Below are positions 1 to 5,644 of a stretch of 7,306 nt of DNA, piece by piece. Positions within the stretch are counted from its first letter, which is position 1. Every line of letters starts with the position of its first letter. The stretch comes from Paracoccaceae bacterium (GTDB lineage Bacteria > Pseudomonadota > Alphaproteobacteria > Rhodobacterales > Rhodobacteraceae). The position numbers and the translations under genes are program-made. The notes beneath the pieces were generated by a model. It saw only the letters and a list, made by a program, of their open reading frames with translations, ran no database searches and had not been told where the DNA came from. The stretch lies in the NCBI GenBank assembly GCA_003565055.1, contig PXDM01000280.1:1-7306 (forward strand), written 5' to 3'.

Positions 1-230
1 CCATTCCGGGCATCGAGGCCGATTGCGGCGGCGCCTGCGCCTGTTCGACCTGCCATGTCTATGTGGCGCCGGACTGGGTTGAGAAGCTGCCCGCCAAGGA
101 TGCGATGGAAGAGGACATGCTCGATTTCGCCTATCAGCCCGACCCAGCGCGCTCGCGGCTGACCTGCCAGCTCAAGGTCTCGGACGCGCTGGACGGGCTG
201 GTCGTGCATATGCCCGAAAAGCAGATCTGA
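1..230 (+). CDS. [2Fe-2S] ferredoxin, adrenodoxin/FdVI type (3' part)
   Basis: This is the C-terminal 75 residues of a small electron-transfer protein; the start lies left of the window, and about 30 N-terminal residues are probably missing. Reading from base 3, the visible part opens IPGIEADCGGACACSTCH. Four cysteines fit C-x5-C-x2-C-x37-C (visible residues 8, 14, 17 and 55), the ligand spacing of adrenodoxin and putidaredoxin; the Cys at residue 12 is an extra, presumably non-ligand cysteine. The ending GLVVHMPEKQI is typical of the family and closely recalls Rhodobacter capsulatus ferredoxin VI. Members are soluble cytoplasmic proteins that pass single electrons from a ferredoxin reductase to iron-sulfur cluster assembly or to P450-type oxygenases; which partner applies here cannot be seen. 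It lies 27 bp before the glycosyltransferase gene on the same strand, but functional linkage is unlikely. The family call is very secure. Confidence 0.95.
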   Translation, partial: IPGIEADCGGACACSTCHVYVAPDWVEKLPAKDAMEEDMLDFAYQPDPARSRLTCQLKVSDALDGLVVHMPEKQI

Positions 231-257
231 TGCACCCGCGCGGGGGCTGATCGCATC

Positions 258-1922
258 ATGTCCGCCCCTGCCATCTCTGTGATCCTGTCCTGCCATGACC
301 TCGCCCCGCAGATCGGCGCGGCGATTGCCTCGCTGCAGGCGCAGAGCTTTCGCGATTTCGAAGCGCTCGTCATCGACGACGGCTCGGGCGATGCGACGGC
401 TCAGGCCGCGCGCCGGGCCATCGGATCCGACCCCCGCTTCCGGCTGATCACGACCCCGCATCAGGGCCTGAGTGCCGCGCGCAATACAGGGATCGACGCC
501 GCGCGCGGCGCGATGATCGCCTTTCTCGACGGCGATGACCAGTTTGCGCCCGAATTTCTCGCCGAACATCACCGCGCGCTGATCGAGAGCGGTGCGGATT
601 GGACCGCCTCGGGCGTCACGCTCCTCTGGCCCGATGGCCGCACAGTCCCCCATTCCGCCATCCATGGCGCGCCCGAGATCACCGGCCAGCCGCGCTGGAT
701 CGCGCTTGAAGATGCGCGCGACGTGGCCCGGCTCTTCCCCTCCGCCTGGAACAAGCTCTACCGGCGCGCACTGATCGGCGAGACCCGCTTCCCCCCCGGC
801 GCGCTGTTTGAGGATCACCCGTTCTTCTGGACCCTAGCCGCCAGGGCGCGCCGCATCCGCTACCTACCCCGGCCGCTCTATCTCTACCATCGCGGCCGCC
901 CCGGTCAGATCACCGATTGCGCCGACCGGGGCATGTTCCAGCAGCTCGGCCGGCTCTCCGAGGTCGCGCAGATCGCCCGCGCGGGCGGTTTCAGCCACCA
1001 GACCGAGGGCCTGTCGCAGCTTGCGACGCGGCTCATCCATGAACGGCTGGCCCCCGCCGCGCCCGAGGCGCTCAAGGCCGAATTCACTGCAAGCGCGGCG
1101 CAACTGATGGCGCGCGAGGGGCTGCATTGGAACCGCGCAGGCGCGCGCGACATCGCGCCCCACCCCGCCCCGACGCTCGACCCGGAGTGCCGCTTGCATG
1201 TCCGCGTGATCTGCCCGCCGGGCAGTGACCCCGGCCCGACCCTGCAGGCCCTCGCGGCGCAGAGCCTGCCGCCGTGGCAGATCAGCCGGATCGCAGCGCC
1301 AGAGGCGGGCATGATCGCGCATCTGCTCGCCCCGAATGAGAGCACCGCATGGACCGCCGTGCTGCGCGCGGGCGATTGCCCCGCGCCCGGCTGGGCGGCC
1401 ACCGCGCTTGAGGGGACACGCGGCGCGCAGGCCGTGATTGTCGCGGCGCAGTCGTCCGGCGCTGTCGCGGGCTATGACAGCGGCCTCGCCGAGCCCGCGA
1501 CCGGGCTGGCCGCCCCTGACCCCGCCGCCCTGATCCTGCACCGCGCGGGCCGCGCGCGCCTCGATCTGGCCCGGATCAGCGCCCTGCCCGACCCGGTCGC
1601 CGCCGCCGCAATCGCCGCCACGCTCAACACCCGGTGCCAGCCTGATGCAACGCCCTGCCTGCACCTTGGCCCAAGGCCCGCGCATGACCTCCACGCGCTC
1701 GCTCAGGCACTGGCCGCCCTGCCTGCACAGGCCCGCGCCCCGGTCTTTGCGCATCTCGCGCAGAGGCAGATGGCGCAGCGCCCCACGCGCCTGAGCCGCC
1801 TCGCTTGCGCGCTGCAAGCCGGGCTTGCGCGCCACCGCGCGGGGCTCGCCGTGCCGCCGCCCCTGCCCCAGCTCGGCCCGATCCTGCGCCGCGCACTAGG
1901 GCAATGGCGCAGGCCCAAATGA
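258..1922 (+). CDS. Family 2 glycosyltransferase with decayed second GT domain
   Basis: A 554-residue protein, probably cytoplasmic or at the inner membrane face, that would transfer a sugar from a nucleotide-sugar to a glycan acceptor. The first ~300 residues are a standard GT2 (GT-A fold) domain. It opens with AISVILSCHDLAPQIGAAI and VIDDGSGDAT (nucleotide binding, ~38-47), then has SAARNTGIDAARG (~72-84), the metal-binding motif AFLDGDD (88-94, D91/D93), AWNKLYRR (163-170), FEDHPFFW (184-191, likely catalytic E/D) and YLYHRGRPGQIT (208-219). GT2 proteins of this kind usually stop near 300-350 residues. Residues ~312-470 instead resemble a second GT2 domain that has lost the aspartate motif, and the last ~80 residues are Ala/Pro/Arg-rich. 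ATG at 258 directly precedes the first beta strand; a GGGGG run about 11 bases upstream is only a modest ribosome site. Donor and acceptor sugars cannot be told. It runs convergently into the sulfotransferase gene with 6 bp between the stops. Confidence 0.9.
   Translation: MSAPAISVILSCHDLAPQIGAAIASLQAQSFRDFEALVIDDGSGDATAQAARRAIGSDPRFRLITTPHQGLSAARNTGIDAARGAMIAFLDGDDQFAPEFLAEHHRALIESGADWTASGVTLLWPDGRTVPHSAIHGAPEITGQPRWIALEDARDVARLFPSAWNKLYRRALIGETRFPPGALFEDHPFFWTLAARARRIRYLPRPLYLYHRGRPGQITDCADRGMFQQLGRLSEVAQIARAGGFSHQTEGLSQLATRLIHERLAPAAPEALKAEFTASAAQLMAREGLHWNRAGARDIAPHPAPTLDPECRLHVRVICPPGSDPGPTLQALAAQSLPPWQISRIAAPEAGMIAHLLAPNESTAWTAVLRAGDCPAPGWAATALEGTRGAQAVIVAAQSSGAVAGYDSGLAEPATGLAAPDPAALILHRAGRARLDLARISALPDPVAAAAIAATLNTRCQPDATPCLHLGPRPAHDLHALAQALAALPAQARAPVFAHLAQRQMAQRPTRLSRLACALQAGLARHRAGLAVPPPLPQLGPILRRALGQWRRPK
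1191..1667 (+). other. Degenerate GT2-like domain within the glycosyltransferase
   Basis: Residues ~312-470 of the preceding protein look like a repeat of its own N-terminal fold. RVICPPGSDP plus LQALAAQSLPPWQISRI aligns by eye with ISVILSCHDLAP plus IASLQAQSFRDFEALVI. WTAVLRAGDCPAPGWA matches the layout of MIAFLDGDDQFAPEFL, but the first metal-binding Asp is replaced by Arg370 and only D373 remains. AALILHRAG follows where a GT2 often has a strand after the catalytic centre. The domain is therefore probably non-catalytic and may serve acceptor binding or dimerisation. The similarity is weak and judged by eye only. Confidence 0.45.
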
Positions 1923-1928
1923 CGCGGC

Positions 1929-2852
1929 TCAGAACAACGCCTCGCGGCGCGCGAAGAAACGCTTGCGGATTTTCTCGTTGCCGTTTTGATATTTGGCCAG
2001 GATCGCGGCGCGCTCATCCTCCGAGAGCCGCAACCTGTCGCGCTTCCACGCTGTCAACGGGCGCAAGCTGAGCAAGGCCAGACGGTAGAGCGGATGCAGC
2101 CGACCATCCGCCCCCAGCACAGGCAGATGCCGGTTCAGATAGCGCCGGAGCGCCAGCTCGCCCTCGCTCAGCGCCGCATTGACCCGCCGCGGCTGGCGCA
2201 TGCCCGTCGCATCAATCCCGGCGACCGCGCAGAAATCACTGAGCAGATTGCCGCCCACAAGCGCATCGCGGCAGGTCAGTCGCACGCGCAGCCGCCCGCG
2301 CCCCACCACCTCGCGCCAGGGCTTGAGCCGCGACCAATGGTTGAGGCGGTTGTACTTCGCCAGATGGGTCTGAAAATCATAGCTTGCGCCGCGACGCACG
2401 GCCTCGGAATAGCTCGACGCGATCAATTCATCCTGCGGGCGCAGATAGACGAGATACTCCACCGCGCTGAACCGCGCGCGCAGAAAATCGTCAAGCGCCG
2501 CGATCCGTTCCTGCGTGCTCAGCCAGGCGTGGATATGCTCGCTCGAGGCAATGAAAACCGGCTGCGTGGCGCGTGCCAGCAGCGCGTCGAGGAAATGGTG
2601 ATAGCGCGCGACATAGGCCGTCTGATCGCCGGGCCGCACAAAGCCCAGTCGCCGGCGCTCCAGCTCGGGGGCGACTGTCTCGCCGCAGGCTTCGAGCGCT
2701 GCGACAGGCAGCTCGAACTGGCTGCCATGGGCAGGAGTGAAGCGCGCATAGAGCAGGCTCTGATCGGCCAGCGCGCGGCGGTTGAGCGCCAGAAAGGACT
2801 GGATCGACGAGGTGCCGGATTTCGGAATACCGATATGAATCAACGCTTTCAT
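1929..2852 (-). CDS. PAPS-dependent sulfotransferase family protein
   Basis: A 307-residue cytoplasmic enzyme likely to move sulfate from 3'-phosphoadenosine 5'-phosphosulfate (PAPS) to a hydroxyl on a glycan or other acceptor. The N-terminus MKALIHIGIPKSGTSSIQSF carries the 5'-phosphosulfate loop (P10-K11-S12-G13-T14-S15-S16, with the Lys and Ser expected of the family). YLVYLRPQDELIASSYSEA (133-151) fits the 3'-phosphate-binding element with R138 and S146/S147. A late KYQNGNEKIRKRFF (287-300) resembles the C-terminal signature common in bacterial members, usually with SNE where this one has GNE. Its ATG overlaps the stop of the upstream GT4 gene (ATGA) behind a good Shine-Dalgarno, so it is probably translationally coupled and last in the leftward operon. 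The context favours a polysaccharide substrate. The alternative, a protein sulfotransferase or a non-sulfating P-loop relative, cannot be excluded; the fold call is strong and the substrate unknown. Confidence 0.87.
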   Translation of the reverse strand: MKALIHIGIPKSGTSSIQSFLALNRRALADQSLLYARFTPAHGSQFELPVAALEACGETVAPELERRRLGFVRPGDQTAYVARYHHFLDALLARATQPVFIASSEHIHAWLSTQERIAALDDFLRARFSAVEYLVYLRPQDELIASSYSEAVRRGASYDFQTHLAKYNRLNHWSRLKPWREVVGRGRLRVRLTCRDALVGGNLLSDFCAVAGIDATGMRQPRRVNAALSEGELALRRYLNRHLPVLGADGRLHPLYRLALLSLRPLTAWKRDRLRLSEDERAAILAKYQNGNEKIRKRFFARREALF

Positions 2853-4273
2853 TGTCCACCTTCGTAAAATCGCGCCAAATCCGCGAGATGCTGGCCCATA
2901 TCCGGCGGCACCCGCGCCCCGTGCCAGTACGCATCAAGCCGGACCTCCCCCGCCACCAGCCGGGCGATCAGCCGGGCGAAATCCTGAACGTCGCCCGCGC
3001 GAAAGCGCAAGGCCGGGCTGCCGCCCAATTCCTGCGCGCCGCCCCGGTCCGAGGTCAGGATCGGGATATGGCGCGCATGCATCTCCAGCGCGACCTGCGG
3101 CAGATTGTCCTCCCAGAGCGGCGGCACGATTCCGCAATCGACCTGTGCGAGCAGCGTATCAAGCGCGTCGCGCGCGTAGCCGTCGCGCCAGTCGAGCCCC
3201 GCCAGACGCGGTTCCAGCGCGCGAAGCTGTGCCATCACCCGCGCCTCGCCCCGCCGCGCGGCGACGGTCAGATGCAGACAGCCCGCAAGCTCGGGCGGGA
3301 GCGCGCCCAGCGCATCGAGCAGGAAATCGAAGCCCTTGTCGGCGCGCATATAGCCCAGATAGATCAGCCGGAGCGGCTGGAACGGGTCGATGCGCGCGGG
3401 CAAGGGCCGGGGCGCGGTCGCAGACCAATGCGCGGCCTGATCGCTGCCGATATAGCAGGTCGTGACCGCGCGCAGACCAAAGCCGAGGGCGAGCTGGCGC
3501 GTGCGCTCCGAGACCGCGAGCACCGCGTCGCAATGCGCATTGATCAGCCCGACAAAATCGCTGCGCCGCGTCACAGGCGGCCCCGCGCGCGGGCTGTGCC
3601 GCACAGGCACGCGGCGCAGCGCCCTGCGCGCCCGCCATGCAGCCTTCATCAGCGGCTGCCAGAGCCGGTCATAGACCTCCCGCCCCGGCCCCATGCCGAG
3701 CCGCGCCAGCAGCGTCTCAATCCGGTAGGCGAGCCGCGTTGTCGCAGGGTTGGGCTGCACGGGCAGACAGGTCGCGCAACGCTTGCCCGCCTCGAAATCC
3801 GCGCAATGCGCGCGCTCGCGCTGCCAGAGATTCACTTGCGGACAAAAGGCGTGGTAATTGTGCAGGCTGAGCAGGAAACGCGTCTGCGGCAGGCGCGCGC
3901 GCAGGGCCAGAGCCTGCGCGGGCAGCCCTTCGAGCGTATGAAAATGGATCACGTCATAGGGGCCGGTCCGGGTGACGAAATCGGCGAAAGCGGCCTCGGT
4001 CGCAGCATGGCGGATCTGCGCAGGTGAGGCGAAATCCGCATGCGAGGGTGCCAGCGTTCCGGAATTCACGATCTCGTAATGGTCCACGCGACATCTGCGC
4101 CAGCGCGGCGCGCGGTCGCGCAGATCATGCGCGAGCCCCGAGGCCAGCGTGGTAACCTGCCAACCGGGCATGCTGCGCTGAACGGCCACAAGCGTCTGCA
4201 GATAGACCCGCACACCGCCCCCGCGCCCGGCCCGGTCCTGGGGGTCGACCCATGTGTAATGCAGCACTCTCAT
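2849..4273 (-). CDS. Family 4 glycosyltransferase (GT-B fold)
   Basis: A 474-residue retaining-type glycosyltransferase of the GT4 family, acting at the cytoplasmic face on a lipid-linked or growing glycan. The N-domain begins MRVLHYTWVDP with a glycine loop RGGGVRVYLQTL (17-28). VIHFHTLEGLP (108-118) and LSLHNYHAFCP (135-145) follow, then a cysteine loop with C144, C157, C166 and C169 that recurs in some GT4 enzymes. The C-domain has LIYLGYMRADKGFDFLLDAL (303-322), with K313 for donor phosphate, and PPLWEDNLPQVALE (384-397). The usual E-x7-E pair reads D389-x7-E397, a conservative change, and is followed by the SDRGGAQEL loop (408-416). ATG at 4273 was chosen because it starts the first Rossmann strand. 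The frame stays open further upstream, where another ATG at 4366 would add 31 residues with no family look. The ribosome site is weak. The gene ends in an ATGA overlap with the sulfotransferase gene. The sugar is not predictable. Confidence 0.88.
   Translation of the reverse strand: MRVLHYTWVDPQDRAGRGGGVRVYLQTLVAVQRSMPGWQVTTLASGLAHDLRDRAPRWRRCRVDHYEIVNSGTLAPSHADFASPAQIRHAATEAAFADFVTRTGPYDVIHFHTLEGLPAQALALRARLPQTRFLLSLHNYHAFCPQVNLWQRERAHCADFEAGKRCATCLPVQPNPATTRLAYRIETLLARLGMGPGREVYDRLWQPLMKAAWRARRALRRVPVRHSPRAGPPVTRRSDFVGLINAHCDAVLAVSERTRQLALGFGLRAVTTCYIGSDQAAHWSATAPRPLPARIDPFQPLRLIYLGYMRADKGFDFLLDALGALPPELAGCLHLTVAARRGEARVMAQLRALEPRLAGLDWRDGYARDALDTLLAQVDCGIVPPLWEDNLPQVALEMHARHIPILTSDRGGAQELGGSPALRFRAGDVQDFARLIARLVAGEVRLDAYWHGARVPPDMGQHLADLARFYEGGQ
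2856..2862 (-). promoter_or_regulatory. Ribosome binding site of the sulfotransferase gene
   Basis: On the minus strand AAGGTGG lies three bases before the sulfotransferase ATG, so AAGG is six bases from the TGGACA-ATG junction. It sits inside the last codons of the GT4 gene. Together with the ATGA overlap it supports both the chosen start at 2852 and coupled translation. Confidence 0.7.
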
Positions 4274-4382
4274 CCCGGCGCCGCGCTGCTCAGAACTGCC
4301 CGCATCCCGAAACTCTGGCCCCCATGCATATACGCCGACACTTGCAACACCGCGCTCCGGCCCCATGCCTAGCGGATCGCAG
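4274..4382 (-). other. Gap between GT2 and GT4 genes
   Basis: These 109 bases separate the stop of the GT2 gene from the chosen GT4 start. I see no clear promoter, no hairpin followed by a T-run and no gene. The GT4 frame is open throughout, so part could be coding if the GT4 starts at the ATG at 4366. Co-transcription across the gap is likely but not shown. Confidence 0.4.
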
Positions 4383-5486
4383 TTAAGACGACGTAACCCC
4401 ATACTGCCCCGCAGCCCGCGTCTGACTGCCTTCACCCGCATCAGGCGCGGATCGCGCCCAGCGCAACACATCTGCATGCGCGCAGCATTTTCGTTGGCGC
4501 AGCCCATGCCAGACCCCGCGCAGGAAAAGCCGCAGGAACCCGCGCCGCTGCCCCGGATAGGCGCGGATGCGCCAGAGCCAGCGCGGCAGCACCACGAGGC
4601 AGATCGGCCAGAACAGCCAGCCCGCAGCAAAGCGATAGAGAATCAGCGCGTTGCGGTGCTGGTAATAGACCTTCCACAAAGGCTTTCCGATCTGCGCCGT
4701 CTGCGAGGACGGGTGATCATGAATGAAACGAATCTGCGGGAAAAACCCGATCCGCCCGCCCGCGCGCGACAGCCGCAGGGTCTGCAGCGCGTCATCGCCA
4801 TAGATGAACAGCGCCGCATCCGGCAGGCCCGCCAGCGCCAGCCCGCGCCGCGATAGAAACAACCCCACGAAGGAGGCCCCATCAACGGCCCGGACATGCT
4901 CGGACGCGTAATCGGAGGGTTTGAGGTGAAACCCCTCGCGCCCGCCGCGCAACGTCTGAAAGAAGTTCGACCAGCTTGCGAAGGGGTCAAAAGTCGGGCG
5001 ATTGATATCGCAGATCCCGCCTTGCGGATCGTGCACCGCGCCCGCCACAGCATCCCAGCCCGCAAGATCGCTCGCATGAAACCGCGCCAGCGCATCGGGC
5101 GCGGGCCAGGCGTCATCGTCCAGCAACAAGAACCAATCCGGATCGAACTGCGCGCGCGCGAAATCAAGCCCGGCGGCGAACCCGCCCGCACCGCCCATAT
5201 TTTGCGCGAGCCGCAGCACATGCAGGCGCGGATCCGCGATGGAGGCCAGCCAATCGGCAGTGCCATCTGTTGACGCATTGTCAACAATCACGATCTGATG
5301 GAGCTGCGAGTCCGAGGTCGACAGCAGCCGCACCACAGCCCCGCGCAACTGCGCGAGACGGTCATGCGTGGTCACAATCGCCACCAGACGCCCCACAGAA
5401 GGCGTCGACCCGACCGATCCCCCGTCGGCACCAATGGCCGGGCCGGTCTGAAAGGGCGGAAAACTCTGGGCGCTGTGAAAGGTCAT
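4383..5486 (-). CDS. Family 2 glycosyltransferase, GlfT/rhamnosyltransferase-like
   Basis: A 367-residue inverting GT-A glycosyltransferase. After a ~32-residue leader of low complexity come LVAIVTTHDRLAQL (34-47), IVIVDNASTDGT (65-76) and LAQNMGGAGGFAAGLDFA (93-110). This glycine-rich stretch and the metal-binding triple Asp in FLLLDDDAWPAPDAL (119-133; D123-D125) recall galactofuranosyl and rhamnosyl transferases such as mycobacterial GlfT2. VDGASFVGLFLSRRG (201-215), FIYGDDALQTLRLSRAGG (227-244; likely catalytic D231/D232), FIHDHPSS (254-261) and KVYYQHRNALILYRF (272-286) complete the usual set. A Trp-rich hydrophobic stretch (~288-305) followed by basic residues could press the protein onto the inner membrane. 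It is the first gene of the leftward run. ATG at 5486 is the only sensible ATG but has no visible Shine-Dalgarno; a GTG nearer the first strand (residue 31) is possible. The GT2 call is firm; the sugar type is only suggested. Confidence 0.9.
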   Translation of the reverse strand: MTFHSAQSFPPFQTGPAIGADGGSVGSTPSVGRLVAIVTTHDRLAQLRGAVVRLLSTSDSQLHQIVIVDNASTDGTADWLASIADPRLHVLRLAQNMGGAGGFAAGLDFARAQFDPDWFLLLDDDAWPAPDALARFHASDLAGWDAVAGAVHDPQGGICDINRPTFDPFASWSNFFQTLRGGREGFHLKPSDYASEHVRAVDGASFVGLFLSRRGLALAGLPDAALFIYGDDALQTLRLSRAGGRIGFFPQIRFIHDHPSSQTAQIGKPLWKVYYQHRNALILYRFAAGWLFWPICLVVLPRWLWRIRAYPGQRRGFLRLFLRGVWHGLRQRKCCAHADVLRWARSAPDAGEGSQTRAAGQYGVTSS

Positions 5487-5504
5487 GAATACGAAACAAT
5501 CACG

Positions 5505-5519
5505 GAAGCTCTAAGCTTC
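5505..5519. repeat. Perfect inverted repeat GAAGCT-CTA-AGCTTC
   Basis: Six-base arms with a three-base centre, about 20 bases ahead of the GT2 start on the minus strand. On that strand it could form a small hairpin in the mRNA leader or act as a protein-binding dyad. No T-run follows, so it is not a terminator. It overlaps the CtrA-like motif. Confidence 0.5.
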
Positions 5520-5525
5520 GGTTAA
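5511..5525 (-). promoter_or_regulatory. CtrA-like site, TTAA-N7-TTAG
   Basis: On the minus strand the sequence reads TTAACCGAAGCTTAG, matching the CtrA consensus TTAA-N7-TTAA at seven of eight positions. CtrA controls motility, surface and cell-cycle genes in alphaproteobacteria. The site is short, so chance is a real possibility. Confidence 0.3.
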
Positions 5526-5541
5526 GCAGACCATGCCCGGA

Positions 5542-5559
5542 TGCATCGCATTCGATGCA
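5542..5559. repeat. Perfect 18-bp dyad, possible operator
   Basis: TGCATCG and CGATGCA form perfect seven-base arms around CATT. The dyad lies 85 bases before the RTX start and 55 bases before the GT2 start. Length and symmetry suit a dimeric helix-turn-helix regulator (LuxR-, GntR- or LacI-like), but no regulator gene is in the window. No T-run follows, so a terminator is unlikely. Confidence 0.45.
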
Positions 5560-5631
5560 AGGGTCATTATTTTGCCCAATTGCCGCCCTGCCTGACACGC
5601 GCCTGCGCGCCAGACTCATTGGCGGTGAAGT

Positions 5632-5637
5632 AAGGGG
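5632..5637 (+). promoter_or_regulatory. Ribosome binding site of the RTX gene
   Basis: AAGGGG lies seven bases before ATG 5645. It is the best Shine-Dalgarno match on the plus strand here and fixes the start, since no other in-frame ATG lies nearby upstream. Confidence 0.75.
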
Positions 5638-5644
5638 TGAGCAC

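Larger units (their letters stand above)
5487..5644. promoter_or_regulatory. Divergent intergenic region between GT operon and RTX gene
   Basis: These 158 bases lie between the divergent starts at 5486 and 5645 and must hold the RTX promoter and probably that of the leftward operon. The stretch is visibly more AT-rich than the flanking genes near 5487-5580. It holds two perfect short dyads (5505-5519 and 5542-5559), a CtrA-like pair of half-sites (5511-5525), a small 5-bp stem, CGCCA to TGGCG (5608-5624), in the presumed RTX leader, and the RTX ribosome site. I could not find convincing sigma-70 -35/-10 pairs in either direction. Confidence 0.6.

Noticed and set aside
235..244. Palindrome CCCGCGCGGG between ferredoxin and GT2 genes as a terminator
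   Set aside because: Only three base pairs can close a four-base loop and no T-run follows; such palindromes are frequent in GC-rich DNA.
864..1835. Minus-strand open frame of 323 codons
   Set aside because: It is antisense to the long GT2 gene; Arg/Gly-rich with no recognisable motif.
1940..1980. Possible hairpin near the convergent gene ends
   Set aside because: Pairing is imperfect and no T-run is present on either strand, so I do not call a terminator.
1986..2867. Plus-strand open frame of 293 codons
   Set aside because: It is antisense to the sulfotransferase gene, which carries clear PAPS-binding motifs; the plus-strand product is low complexity.
2852..4027. Plus-strand open frame of 391 codons
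   Set aside because: It is antisense to the GT4 gene, Arg/Gln/Ala-rich with no domain pattern, as expected for a shadow in high-GC DNA.
4274..4630. Long N-terminal extension of the GT4 reading frame on the minus strand
   Set aside because: The frame is open to an ATG at 4630, but the extra sequence is Cys/Gly/Arg-rich, overlaps the end of the GT2 gene in another frame and has no GT4 features; the Rossmann fold begins at 4273.
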